64,000 bases of DNA from Singulisphaera sp. GP187 (GCF_900129635.1 NZ_FSRB01000001.1:2457501-2521500); one strand, 5' to 3'. Positions 47,802 through 56,964 are shown, numbered from the stretch's first letter. The notes: a model not told the origin generated them from the letters alone. Numbers and translations are program-made.

Positions 47802-48005
47802 TTACCGGGTCGGGGCGGGGGCGACCTGAGCGCCCCGCGCTCGCGCCTGGGGACTCAGGGGCGCATTGAGCTCGGCGTCTGAGAAGCTCCTGGTGGCGTG
47901 AATCTTGTTCTCGACGGGCGTCTGGTCGTTGGAACTGCAACCCGAGCCCAGAGCAAGGCCCACGACCAACGGCGCGAAGACGTTGCCGAACGAACGACGT
48001 GACAT
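47802..48005 (-). CDS. Small lipoprotein upstream of the DUF1559 gene
   Basis: 67-residue predicted lipoprotein: MSRRSFGNVFAPLVVGLALG, then SGCSSND with the lipobox cysteine near residue 23. A short polar tail follows. GAGGG lies upstream of 48005. It is transcribed just before the DUF1559 gene. Tiny lipoproteins in this position are common beside DUF1559 genes, which supports it as a real gene. No function is known. Confidence 0.7.
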   Translation of the reverse strand: MSRRSFGNVFAPLVVGLALGSGCSSNDQTPVENKIHATRSFSDAELNAPLSPQARARGAQVAPAPTR

Positions 48006-49457
48006 CGAAGGGACCCTCAACGAATTCGGTGATCCAGAGAGAACAGCCACCCGCCTGCCGACCCCGTTCCATTGTCAAGCGGGAGGCCCGGCAGGTCAGA
48101 TCCGAGGAACCATCATAGGCGAAGAGTTGTTCCAATCGAGCAATCAGAACGATTTAATCCCAAGGAAATCGTTCTGGCCCGATTTCTCATTCCAAACAAC
48201 CGACAAAACCGAGAGGGAGCGGCTCATAGCGCAATTCCTTCGAAGCGCCGTCCCTCACCGCCAGCACGAGGCGCGCGTGTCCAAACGGCGACCGGGAGCG
48301 GCCTCGCTATGCGATCGAACCTGATTTGCCCATCAAAAAGATCTGAGGATCTCGACGCGGCGACACCCATAAGCAAATAGGGGAGAGTCTCCGCGCGGGT
48401 TGGCAACTCGAATCTAGACAACCCATGGTGAGTTATGCAATTCAATTCTCGTACCCTCGGCAATTTTTCTTGAATCGAGCCCTCACTTTCCGCCCTGATT
48501 CTGACGCTTTCCAATTCTCCATCGCGATTTACAACGCGATGGGGTGGTTGAAAGAAAATTTAAGATTAACTCAGATTCCTTCCCGGGAAATCCTTCCAAA
48601 GGCTCTCCTAATTCTGTAATAACCGAGATGTCACTTCCTAAACAATTAGGCATAAATGGTCATTTCTGATCGCCGGCTCATCAGACGGAGATGGCGAATC
48701 CGAGCGCCTCCCCCGATGGCAGCATGGAATGATGCATGCGAATTCCACAGGCGTGGATTAGTTTATGTCACCGCTCATACCACGATTTGATTTGGACGGG
48801 ACCCAAACCAGGAATCCTGAGTGGTGGGGATCGGTTGTCGGGGCACCCTCATGCACGGCCTTGCGCCGACCTGAGACGGTGGTGGCGCGTCACCAATCCG
48901 TTCAACCGTCAAGAGGGATGAATCGGGGGGAGACCCCAAGTCCGAGCGCGCCGAGGACCCGCGTTCTGAGGGGTCTCCGGGAGTCGTCTGTCCTGGTGCC
49001 GAACGAGGAGCGGAGGGTCTCTCCACGTTCACCCGAGGCCGGCGACCCAAGCCTTCGCGCGGCGGAGCCGTGAAGGTTGTTTCATGACATCGGCCCCGCT
49101 CATGCGGCCCTTCCTGCGCGGTGGGGAGGCTTGGTTCGGGGTCACCAAATTGCGTGAGTGAAGCCCCTGACTTTAGGCATGGGAAGGTAAACCCGCCTCA
49201 GTGTGAACCCAGGCCAAAGGCGGTCCCCTCGGGTTCCGAGTGACCCCCGACTCCCCGGCCGTGATCAGGGAATCCGCGACCGTCCCCCGCGTCCCCCCTG
49301 CATTGGCAGGGGCGTGCGCGGGGTGGTCGCTGAAGCTGTTACGCCAACCGATTCACCAGAGGCGTGTGTCCTGGGTGCGGAACGGTCGACCGTTCGGCGT
49401 GGCGAGAAACCTCCGGGACGGACTCCGTAATCAAGTCGGCGAGTACGCGACGTCAGG
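48006..49457. other. 1.45-kb gene-free stretch, AT-rich in part, with a transposon remnant
   Basis: No ORF here looks protein-like. 48405-48760 is clearly richer in A and T than the rest of the window. A putative IS200/IS605 right-end remnant lies near 49153 (separate entry). The stretch separates the DUF1559 pair from lysA and starts the accessory region. Confidence 0.55.
49153..49185 (+). mobile_element. Possible IS200/IS605 right-end (omega-RNA 3' part) remnant
   Basis: GTGAAGCCCCTGACTTTAGG followed by CATGGGAAGG resembles the conserved 'GAAGCCCC-GACTTTAG-CATGGGG' hairpin at the right end of IS200/IS605-type elements, where the guide RNA of TnpB ends. The expected stem is imperfect (GCATGGGA in place of GTCATGGGG), so it is decayed. 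I see no intact tnpB upstream. The call rests on recognising the motif. Confidence 0.4.
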
Positions 49458-50732
49458 TCAGACCGCCGGGATCGACTCGCCCCGGATCAGGTCCTCGAAG
49501 GTTTGCCGACTCCGAACCAGGTGGGTCTTGCCGTTGGGGTCGATCATCACTTCGGCAGCCATCGGTTTCGAGTTATAGTTCGATCCCATGGTGAAGCCGT
49601 AGGCACCGGCGCGTTCGATGACCAGGAAGTCGCCCACCTTGGCGGTTGGGAGCAACCGTGACCCGACGACACCGCCATCGGTCTGCGTGAAGATATCGCC
49701 CGACTCACAGAGCGGACCGCCGACGACGACCTCCTGCCGCTCCCGAACGGTCGCGCCATCGGCCGGGGCGATCGACATCGGGTGGTAAGCGCCGTAGAGA
49801 ATCGGCCGGGCGAGGTTGTTGAAGCCGGCGTCGAGGAGATAGAACGTGTTCGATCCCATCCGCTTGACGGCGCGGATCTCGGCCACAAGGTAGCCGCTCT
49901 CCGCCACGAGGTAGCGACCCGGCTCGATTTCAAGCCGGACGGGGTGACCGAAGGCGGCCTGGAGCCGGCGGCGCGTCGCGTCCCAAAGCTGGAAATAGGC
50001 GGCGATGTCGACGGTCTGGTCGGTCACGCGATACGGGGTCGGCAGCCCACCGCCAGCGCTGATGGTTGTGATGGTCGAGCCGATCGTGAGGGCGACTCGC
50101 TCGAGAGCCCCGCAGACCTGCGACAGATGCTCGAGGTCGGTTCCCGAGCCGATATGCATGTGCAGGCCAGCGATCTTCAGTCCATTCCGCGCGGCGAGTG
50201 CGAGGCAGTCGCCAACCTGATCGTGCCAGATCCCGTGCTTGGACTGCTCGCCGCCGGTGTTGGTCTTCTGGCTGTGGCCATGCCCGAACCCCGGGTTGAT
50301 CCGCAGGGTGATCTCGCGGCCGGGGGCACGCTCGCCATACTGGGCGATCATGTCGGGCGAGCCGCAGTTGACGTGAATTCCTTGTTCGACCACCAGGTTG
50401 AGCGACTCGTGGTCGAAGATGTCGGCCGTGAAGACGATCGGCGGCGGGTCGCCGGCCGGCACGTATCCGGCCGCCCGGGCCCGACCGATCTCGCCGGCGC
50501 TAACGGCATCGACCAGCACGCCCTGACGGCGGACCAGGTCGAGCACGGCCAGGTTCGAGTTGGCCTTCTGGGCGTATCGAATCGTGTCAAACACCCGCAA
50601 ATCGTCGATCCGCTGCTGGATCAATGAGGATTCGTAGATGAACGTAGGCGTTCCGAACCGGCGGGCGATGTCGATGATGGGAACACCGGCGATCTCGTGT
50701 CGCAGGTCGGAGAACGCGGTTGTGGCGGCCAT
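49458..50732 (-). CDS. lysA: Diaminopimelate decarboxylase (LysA)
   Basis: PLP enzyme making L-lysine from meso-diaminopimelate, 424 residues, cytoplasmic. The fold type III barrel has the PLP lysine K56 in IRYAQKANSN, HMHIGSGTD for phosphate/PLP contacts, ISAGGGLPTPY, and EPGRYLVAESGYLV. The C-terminal domain has the active-site GGPLCESGDIF and AGAYGFTMGSNYNS. A start at 50750 would add six residues; neither start has a strong ribosome site. It is apparently monocistronic. Some relatives act on carboxynorspermidine, but the CESGD motif and length favour DAP. Confidence 0.93.
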   Translation of the reverse strand: MAATTAFSDLRHEIAGVPIIDIARRFGTPTFIYESSLIQQRIDDLRVFDTIRYAQKANSNLAVLDLVRRQGVLVDAVSAGEIGRARAAGYVPAGDPPPIVFTADIFDHESLNLVVEQGIHVNCGSPDMIAQYGERAPGREITLRINPGFGHGHSQKTNTGGEQSKHGIWHDQVGDCLALAARNGLKIAGLHMHIGSGTDLEHLSQVCGALERVALTIGSTITTISAGGGLPTPYRVTDQTVDIAAYFQLWDATRRRLQAAFGHPVRLEIEPGRYLVAESGYLVAEIRAVKRMGSNTFYLLDAGFNNLARPILYGAYHPMSIAPADGATVRERQEVVVGGPLCESGDIFTQTDGGVVGSRLLPTAKVGDFLVIERAGAYGFTMGSNYNSKPMAAEVMIDPNGKTHLVRSRQTFEDLIRGESIPAV

Positions 50733-51527
50733 CGTCTTGGGTCGTCTCACTCGTGAAAAGACAGCGGGCCGAGGAGTCCTGAATCGGCCCGGCGGAAGCG
50801 TCTCAGATTAACGAATGGAATTGGTCTTGCCAATGGCTTCAAAAGCAGTTCGGCCCAGGCTCGAGCCGTCCCGCGCGGTGAATCGTCGGTCGCATCCCCG
50901 GAGCGACTCAGGGCGATGCACGCCCGATTCACCAAGGCCCTGCCGTTGACCTCTCAAGACCCAGCGACGGCGCGGCCCCGGCTCGGAGTGATTTCGGACA
51001 GGGTCAACTGGCTCCATGCTCGATCCCTTCGCGATCACACGAGCCCACCCACCTCCCGAGGACCGGAACGCGGGAACCGCGTGGGGTCAATGCCCACGAT
51101 TGGGGGTCAAGCTCATCGCGGGCCATGATAAGCCAAGAAAACCGGGCGACTTCCTCGTGCCTCTTCGATAGTTGCCCAGCCCAACCCTCTTGAGCCGAAA
51201 GATGAGCTCAACCCCGACTCACAACACAAATGCGGCTTCATTTGCATCATCGATTTTCTCTATTCGCAATTGTGTTTGCAGTGGCAAACGGTGGACATCG
51301 TTGCTAATCCCAGACCTTATGCGTACTGTCAGGGTTGCACTGCAACGCAGGGGCCGCTGCCCTGTTGGAGGTGTGGACCGCAATAGCGGTTCCTGCTGAC
51401 TTCCTCGGTGTAAAATCCACGTGGAACAACGAGAGAATCGAAGCGAACAACGTAGGGCACGGCAACGCTTGGGCAGCAATGACTTAAGCCCGCCGAGAAT
51501 ACAATATCGACCATTAGAGCCATTTTC
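50733..51527. other. 795-bp stretch without a supported gene
   Basis: Upstream of lysA (- strand) and of a small + strand membrane-protein gene. Several overlapping short frames exist in all phases, but none has protein-like composition and a ribosome site. No repeat was noticed. Confidence 0.45.
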
Positions 51528-51815
51528 ATGCGAAACCGCCAATTCCGAATTCGCTCGCTCATGGCGATGGTTGTCGTGGCCGCACTCGCAATGGCCTCCC
51601 TCCAAACCTGGCAAAAGGCGCAAGGAGTTCCCAAGACGCCAGGGATTCGGATTGCTTCAACCGTCCTCGCGACAAGGCAGGCCCAGAGAGCGACGACAAC
51701 CTCAACGACCATTGATCCGATCACTCTCGCCGGCATGGTGCTTGCTACGATGGGCTTCATCCGCTTGTCACGCCGATCTTTGCGGCAACGAATCCGCTGT
51801 CGCGTCGGCCCCTGA
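51528..51815 (+). CDS. Small planctomycete membrane protein with 'RIRSLM' N-terminus
   Basis: 95-residue protein beginning MRNRQFRIRSLMAMVVVAAL, the N-terminal pattern (basic, then R-[IV]-R-[ST]-LM, then a hydrophobic helix) typical of many small planctomycete hypotheticals. A second hydrophobic stretch (ITLAGMVLATMGFI) lies near residues 65-78, so two membrane helices are likely. The C-terminus is Arg-rich. No good ribosome site is seen. It lies in the gene-poor region and its function is unknown. Confidence 0.6.
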   Translation: MRNRQFRIRSLMAMVVVAALAMASLQTWQKAQGVPKTPGIRIASTVLATRQAQRATTTSTTIDPITLAGMVLATMGFIRLSRRSLRQRIRCRVGP

Positions 51816-52128
51816 ATCCGATTTGCGATGGAATATCGGCGATATCAGTCTTATTAACGGTGTTCATTAATTCAAAACAATAACAATTTACTATTTTCGA
51901 ACATTTTGCTTAACAAAATTATTTCATTTCATATATTTCTAATTTCGCATTAATTCCACACCCGCCGACCCCTCCCGGATTAGCGCCGGGGCTCGATTGG
52001 CGTCACCGTGCGTCTCGTTTTACGACTCATCGACCCTCGTCGCCCTGAGCGATTCGGCCTGCTACAATGGACGGGTCGTGGCTGTGGCGACCCGAACTGT
52101 TTGAATCCACGGAGATACTGAGATCATC
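51816..52128. other. AT-rich intergenic stretch
   Basis: 313 bp. About 51840-51960 is strikingly AT-rich (for example TTAACAAAATTATTTCATTT). It lies upstream of a + strand gene and probably contains its promoter, though no single -35/-10 pair stands out. This composition is foreign to the flanking DNA. Confidence 0.5.
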
Positions 52129-53577
52129 ATGCCGATGTTCCCCATGCTGGTCGCCGCAACTCTGCTGACGCTGACCTCTCCTACCGAAGACGATCGTCGT
52201 GCTGACGGCCCGTTCACCCAGCGAGGTTACTACATCACGTTCATGCGGATGCCGACCTACGACCTTGCCGACTGGAAGCGGATCGTGGACGGCATCCACA
52301 ACGACGGCGGCAACACGCTCATGCTCTGGGTCGCCGGGGCGTTCCGGAGCAAGAAGTATCCGGTCACCTGGAAGTACAATGCGGAGCACGAGAACATCCG
52401 CCATGATTTCGTGGGTGAACTGATCGATCATGCCCACTCGAAGGGAATCAAAGTTCTGCTCGGCTTCACACCGTTCGGCTACGACGGAGTGAACCAGTAT
52501 CCGCTCGAGCACCCCGAGCTGAAGGCGATCGGCAAGGACGGCAAGCCAGTGGCCCCCTTCGGTATCGGTTGCTGGGGGTACAATCTCTGCCCCTCGAAGC
52601 CTGAGTCACAACGGTTCATGTTGGAATATCTGCGGGAGATGAACGCCCGTTACTCCAACGCGGACGGCCTCATGATCGAGTCGTCCGACTACGCCATCTG
52701 CCATTGCGAAGATTGCGGCGAACACTTCTTCGAGAAGGAGTTCGCGTTTGTCCGGCGGATCTCGGAGGAGGTCTGGGTGAAGAAGCCCGAAGCGACGGTC
52801 GTGGTCTACCCGCACTACTTCAGCGGAGCCGACGTGCCGGGCTTCGGCGTCAAGGCGGCGAAGCTCCCGTTCGACCCCCGCTGGACGCTGATGTTCACCC
52901 CGCACAGCGCCCACCCCGAGCCGTCCCTGATCGAGCGGGCCAAGGGAAGCCTGTGGTCGGACGACTCGCCCGCCCGCAAGGGACCGCAAGAGATCCGGGC
53001 CAATGCCCAGCATGCCAGAGGGGCGAAGATGACCGGATACGTCCCCTCGCTCGAGGCGTTCACCTTCGTCGCCACCGTGGCCGAGGAGGGGCAGGAATGG
53101 CTCAAGGGGCGACGTCAAGTGCCTCTGGGGTTCGGCTGGCTGGACCCTGGCGAACCGCCCTACGACGCGTTGCTGATGCGGGTCAACCGCATCGCCTACC
53201 GGGAGTTCAGCCGCAACCCCGACCTGGCCTTCGATCGTTACAAGGAAATCCTGGGCGAGGAGGTCTTCGGGGCGTTCGCCACGCCACGGGCGGTCGATGA
53301 CCTCCTCGAACTTCAAACCGTCTTCGCCGCCGAGCGGACGTGGTGCCAACCATCTCCACTGACCTGCCCTGAGCGCGTGCGGGCCATGCAGGCCGCCGGG
53401 ACCATGACGCCGCCGAAGCGTGGTGAGTATCGGGCCGCACTGGACCGGATTCACGCCGTTGAGGCACGCTATCGGGAGTCAAAGTCGGACGGAGAGCGGG
53501 AACTCCGTCGCATCGCCCGCTGGGTACTCGATCGCTGGAGCGTGGAGGATCGGAAACTTCTGGAGGACGATCGCTGA
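52129..53577 (+). CDS. Secreted TIM-barrel, glycosidase-like protein
   Basis: 482-residue protein with a short signal peptide (MPMFPMLVAATLLTLT). The pattern is that of a glycoside-hydrolase-like (beta/alpha)8 barrel: RGYYITFMRMPTYDLADWKR, GGNTLMLWVAGAF, FVGELIDHAHSKGIKVLLGF, GLMIESSDYAICHCEDCGEH, and a conserved-looking IESSDYAICHC acidic cluster. The arrangement recalls planctomycete 'family 10/20 glycosidase-like' hypotheticals. I cannot name the family or catalytic residues with certainty. It is followed 178 bp later by a methyltransferase gene. Confidence 0.75.
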   Translation: MPMFPMLVAATLLTLTSPTEDDRRADGPFTQRGYYITFMRMPTYDLADWKRIVDGIHNDGGNTLMLWVAGAFRSKKYPVTWKYNAEHENIRHDFVGELIDHAHSKGIKVLLGFTPFGYDGVNQYPLEHPELKAIGKDGKPVAPFGIGCWGYNLCPSKPESQRFMLEYLREMNARYSNADGLMIESSDYAICHCEDCGEHFFEKEFAFVRRISEEVWVKKPEATVVVYPHYFSGADVPGFGVKAAKLPFDPRWTLMFTPHSAHPEPSLIERAKGSLWSDDSPARKGPQEIRANAQHARGAKMTGYVPSLEAFTFVATVAEEGQEWLKGRRQVPLGFGWLDPGEPPYDALLMRVNRIAYREFSRNPDLAFDRYKEILGEEVFGAFATPRAVDDLLELQTVFAAERTWCQPSPLTCPERVRAMQAAGTMTPPKRGEYRAALDRIHAVEARYRESKSDGERELRRIARWVLDRWSVEDRKLLEDDR

Positions 53578-53755
53578 CGAGCCTTGGGGCGAAGTCGACA
53601 CCAAGTCGAGGCAGAACCGAGTCAGGAAGCCTGTAAACTCGGCTCAGACTTTCTCCTTTCGATGGGGGGGTGAGCGAAACCTCAATACCATCCGACCTTC
53701 GCGGGATGGCGATGATCGGGACGTGCGAGAATACGAACATTACCGGAGAACAAAC

Positions 53756-54382
53756 ATGACTGTCCCCGACCGAAACACCTTCGAAACCGCTTACGCAGGG
53801 CAGGCTCCATGGGACATCGGCAAGCCGCAGAAAGCGTTCCTGGACGTGGCCGACCGGATCACGGGATCGATCCTCGATGCCGGCTGCGGCACGGGCGAGA
53901 ACGCCCTCTTCTTCGCCAGCCGAGGCCACAAGGTCACGGGCTTTGACTTCTTGGCCGAGCCGATTCATCGAGCGAAGTTGAAGGCCGCGGAGCGAGGTCT
54001 GACCGTCAACTTCCTCGTCATGGACGCCCTGGCTCTGAGCGACCTTCCCGAAGTCTTCGACACGGTGATCGACAGCGGGTTGTTCCACGTCTTCGACGAC
54101 AAGGATCGGCGCCGCTACGTCGAGGGATTGGCCTCGATCCTCAAGCCGGGAGGTCGGCTGTTCCTCCTCTGCTTCTCCGACGAAGAGCCGGGAACAGAGG
54201 GCCCGCGGAGGGTGTCACGTCAGGAGCTTGAGGAGGTTTTCGCCGTCGGCTGGAAGGTCGAAAGCATCGAGCCCTCCCGGTTCAAAGTTCGTCCCGACCT
54301 GAAGCAGCGCACGTTCAGTCCGGGCGGCCCGAAAGCGTGGGTCGTGACGATCTCGTCAGAAGGACTGGTACGCCCTCAATAA
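53756..54382 (+). CDS. Class I SAM-dependent methyltransferase
   Basis: 208-residue cytoplasmic methyltransferase. Motif I is ILDAGCGTGENALFFASRGH (about residues 38-57), with the acidic residue of the next strand in KVTGFDFLAEPI. FDTVIDSGLFHVFDD and LKPGGRLFLLCFSD complete the Rossmann-type fold. It begins with NTFETAYAGQAPWDIGKPQ, resembling thiopurine/tellurite-resistance-type methyltransferases. The ATG at 53756 has GGAGA upstream; the longer open frame before it is not coding. The substrate is unknown. Confidence 0.9.
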   Translation: MTVPDRNTFETAYAGQAPWDIGKPQKAFLDVADRITGSILDAGCGTGENALFFASRGHKVTGFDFLAEPIHRAKLKAAERGLTVNFLVMDALALSDLPEVFDTVIDSGLFHVFDDKDRRRYVEGLASILKPGGRLFLLCFSDEEPGTEGPRRVSRQELEEVFAVGWKVESIEPSRFKVRPDLKQRTFSPGGPKAWVVTISSEGLVRPQ

Positions 54383-54617
54383 CCTCTTCAACACCGACGG
54401 GTCTTCAATCAACTGGAGGCCCGAGAAGGATCTGCCCCCCCCCAACGGACGCCCTCCTTTTCGCCAAGCGAGCCGATGTGATGGTCAATGCCATCCGGCT
54501 CACGCACGTGGAGATCGTGCGTCGTCCCCCCAACGTGACGGCCAAGACACCATTTACGAACAAATAGATCTGAATTCGCTAGTAGAACTGTCAGGCCCAG
54601 TCTGAAGGGTACGCTCA

Positions 54618-54824
54618 TCAGTAAAGAGTCGTGCTCGTATGGTCTCTCGAAATCCGTCGAATCGACAAAAAGAGACCGGTCACCACGGGCACCATTAAAT
54701 TCATTAACAGGAAGGCAACGACGGCCCAGGTTGAGCCATCGGTCATCATGGTATGATACGCGCCCAAGTCGATCGCTAGAAGCAGAATGATCACCATCAG
54801 TGTTCGCACTCGCCACGGTTTCAT
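54618..54824 (-). CDS. Small membrane protein with 'RVRTLM' N-terminus
   Basis: 68-residue protein beginning MKPWRVRTLMVIILLLAIDL, the same planctomycete N-terminal pattern as at 51528. A second helix (TWAVVAFLLMNLMVPVVTGLF) follows, so two membrane segments are likely. The longer frame upstream of 54824 is not protein-like. Function unknown. Confidence 0.6.
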   Translation of the reverse strand: MKPWRVRTLMVIILLLAIDLGAYHTMMTDGSTWAVVAFLLMNLMVPVVTGLFLSIRRISRDHTSTTLY

Positions 54825-55644
54825 GGCTTGATTCTCGCTCTGAACGATCGGTGACGATGAGAAATCCCCGGTGTGTTGCCTCATGGAACCAGGTTACCAG
54901 AGGATTCACATCCAAGGGGCGGCACCATGCCGCCCTGTCTTCCCTCCGGGATTAATACGAATGCGGATTGAACTCGACTTCGGTAGCGTGGCGGACAGAC
55001 TGACTGACCCCGAAATAACTGGGATTGAAAGCCACACCGGATTCGGCGATGATCTCCACCAGTGCTCGCATCCCGTTCTGAATCATGGAGGATCAGATGT
55101 CAACGGCAGGCCCCCCCCGCCCTTTCGCTGTCTTGTTGAAAATAGCGGCCCTCTGGCTCGCGATCGGTCACACCACGGCGGCCAATGCCGATCCGATCTG
55201 GTACCAGTTCGCGGGCACGATCACCTCGGTCGACGCATCGACCGGCATCAGTCAAGGTTCCCAGTTCACTGGCACCTTCTCATTCGACGCTGCGGTGGCG
55301 CCAACTGATTTCATGGGGTCGGACGCCTTGTACACTCATCCGTACTCGCCGCCTCATTCCGGTGGTCCGGGGATGACCCTCTCGGTCGGGGGCCAAAAGC
55401 TTCTGGATCATCCCGCTCTCCTTGTGTCCAGCGCTCCCAATCCTGCTTCACCGACGAAGCTAACCATCACCGAGCCGGGCTTTGGCTGGGTCAATGGGAG
55501 AGCGTTCCACACGGACCTCGAATTGGTGAACCCTACGGGTGTCGTTTACGGCATGTTCGGACCGACGTCCATGCTGAGCCTTGCAAACTTCTCAGAGGCA
55601 AAGCTTAAGCGTACTGTCACACAAACCCTGTTGGAATCCGTCAC

Positions 55645-56232
55645 CTAATTCTTGTGGGTATGGCTTCGGGGCCCTTCGAGATAGGAGATTCGAATGAACC
55701 GGTCAGAACGACGGTTTCGTGCTTGCAAATGGCTGCTGATCCGCCTTTTGGTCGCCTGTTGATCTGGGTCGTTGGTCGTGTCCAGGACATTCTGTTGGAT
55801 GTCGCTGAAGATCGTTTCACACGGATTGTCGTCCGGGCTTCGCTTTGGCAGGCTGGTCCATTGCAGCCCCAATCGTCGCATCATCGCACGGGTCGCTCGG
55901 GCCTTGATCGGGTGGGCCGGATCCCGATCCAGGGCCAACCGCAGGAGGCGTCCGGGATACCATCGCCGGATTCGCCGCAGGAATTGGCAGACGTACTTCG
56001 CCCCCTTGCCCGGGTAGAAGGCCCAATGGACACGGCCGTGGTTCACGTCATAGAGCAAAAACAGGTAGAACCGACCGCGGATCTTTTGGTTGCGCTGCAA
56101 GACCAGGCGCTTGGCCGTGGTGTAACATCGTCCGCCGTACGCCTTGACGGTGATCGGCTGGACGTCGAAGAACGCCAAGACGGCCCGACGGGGTCGGTGT
56201 TGCCACCACACTCTCAACCGATGCAAAATCAC
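55645..56232 (-). CDS. IS630 transposase, catalytic DDE half (second frame)
   Basis: 195 residues from a GTG, holding the DDE integrase-like catalytic domain. Candidate catalytic residues are D in AFFDVQPITV, D in LALDRDPAHP, and E in SPDDNPCETIFSDIQ. The true N-terminus is probably supplied by the upstream frame through a -1 frameshift. Upstream in the same phase the sequence reads RRIRRKLFSTDPNRRVILHR, which is protein-like before the GTG. It overlaps the first frame by four bases (GTGA). Confidence 0.88.
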   Translation of the reverse strand: MILHRLRVWWQHRPRRAVLAFFDVQPITVKAYGGRCYTTAKRLVLQRNQKIRGRFYLFLLYDVNHGRVHWAFYPGKGAKYVCQFLRRIRRWYPGRLLRLALDRDPAHPIKARATRAMMRRLGLQWTSLPKRSPDDNPCETIFSDIQQNVLDTTNDPDQQATKRRISSHLQARNRRSDRFIRISYLEGPRSHTHKN

Positions 56233-56717
56233 ACGCCGATTCGGGTCGGTGCTGAAGAGTTTGCGGCGGATGCGGCGAAATGTATACCCCCCTTTTTGAG
56301 CACCCGACGAAGGTGCTCACGGCTGATCGACTTGACGATTTTCTCTCGGATCAGGACGTCACGCAACTTGGCCAGGGTCCAGCGGCCGAACGGCAACCCG
56401 AGGGTCGTGGGCGATTGGCCGGCCAGGCGCCAAACGGCCGCGATTTGCTCTTGGGACAGGTGTGGAGGAGCGCCGACGGTGCGCGGTCGGCTCAGAGAGG
56501 ACAGGCCGTGCTGCGCGAAGTCGCGGAGATCGGCATATACGGTGTTGACATGGACATGGAGCAACCGGGCGATCGCGGTGGCGGAAAGATCGGCGGAGCG
56601 AAGCAAGAGCACCTCCGCGCGACGACGCTGCCAAGGTCGTAGAGGCTTCTCAAGCCATTGATGGACCCGGCGGAGTTCGGCCGGGGTCGGTTTCCGTGCT
56701 GTCAGAGGACGTGACAT
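56229..56717 (-). CDS. IS630 transposase, helix-turn-helix half (first frame)
   Basis: 162 residues with the DNA-binding part of the transposase. RRRAEVLLLRSADLSATAIA, then LLHVHVNTVYADLRDF, form the first helix-turn-helix, and SREHLRRVLKKGG ends the second winged part. A run A5G6 (on the + strand C6T5 at 56287-56297) lies in LKKGG. Slipping back one base there continues into the DDE frame. The residues after that point in this frame (IHFAASAANSS and on) are therefore probably not the main product. Confidence 0.88.
   Translation of the reverse strand: MSRPLTARKPTPAELRRVHQWLEKPLRPWQRRRAEVLLLRSADLSATAIARLLHVHVNTVYADLRDFAQHGLSSLSRPRTVGAPPHLSQEQIAAVWRLAGQSPTTLGLPFGRWTLAKLRDVLIREKIVKSISREHLRRVLKKGGIHFAASAANSSAPTRIGV
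56287..56297 (-). promoter_or_regulatory. Probable -1 ribosomal frameshift site in the IS630 transposase
   Basis: The - strand sequence CTC AAA AAG GGG GGT can slip to give AAA AAG GGG GGG TAT ACA TTT, fusing the helix-turn-helix and DDE frames. A-G homopolymer slippery sites are typical of IS630 elements. Whether slippage is ribosomal or transcriptional cannot be told. Confidence 0.6.
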
Positions 56718-56964
56718 GGTGGAACCTCCGCTCTGGGTGGACCACCAACCATTCTAACAAAACAGGCGACAAGAATTCCGACAGGGATTCTGTGACGCTA
56801 CGCTTAAGGTCACGGACCCGAACAACGCCCAGGTCTTGTTCGCGGGCACAATTACGAGCTTGACGGCGACGACGGTTCCCGAGCCCGCGTCGGCGACCCT
56901 GGTCTGTCTCGTCACTGTGGGTTGGCTGGCGCATTTCCGTCGCCGTCAGAAGCGATCCGACTAA

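Larger units (their letters stand above)
55608..56804 (-). mobile_element. IS630-family insertion sequence, 1197 bp, in a TA target
   Basis: The ends AGCGTACTGTCACACAAACC and, reversed, AGCGTAGCGTCACAGAATCC form terminal inverted repeats, about 25 of 30 matching. A TA flanks each side (55606-55607 and 56805-56806), as expected for IS630/Tc1-type insertion. It carries two overlapping transposase frames on the - strand. Length and structure are typical. It looks complete, so it may still be active. Confidence 0.92.
55097..56964 (+). pseudogene. PEP-CTERM protein gene interrupted by an IS630-family element
   Basis: The 5' part (55097-55607) encodes a signal peptide and a beta-rich secreted domain (ADPIWYQFAGTITSVDAS and on). 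The 3' part (56807-56964) encodes VTDPNNAQVLFAGTITSL, then VPEPASATLVCLVTVGWLA, then HFRRRQKRSD, i.e. the PEP-CTERM sorting tail: VPEP motif, helix and Arg cluster. Removing 55608-56804 and one TA restores a single open frame of 222 residues with no mismatch at the junction. As it stands, translation runs into the element and stops at 55648. The start at 55097 follows GGAGG. An exosortase elsewhere would process the intact protein. Confidence 0.9.

Noticed and set aside
48765-49073. C-terminal end of a tnpB gene
   Set aside because: The frame is Arg/Pro/Ser-rich and shows no zinc-finger cysteines or RuvC motif, so only the putative right-end motif is reported.
51219-51760. Overlapping - strand frames of 134 and 143 residues
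   Set aside because: No ribosome site, Cys/Arg-rich composition, and one overlaps the small + strand membrane-protein gene that has the lineage-typical N-terminus.
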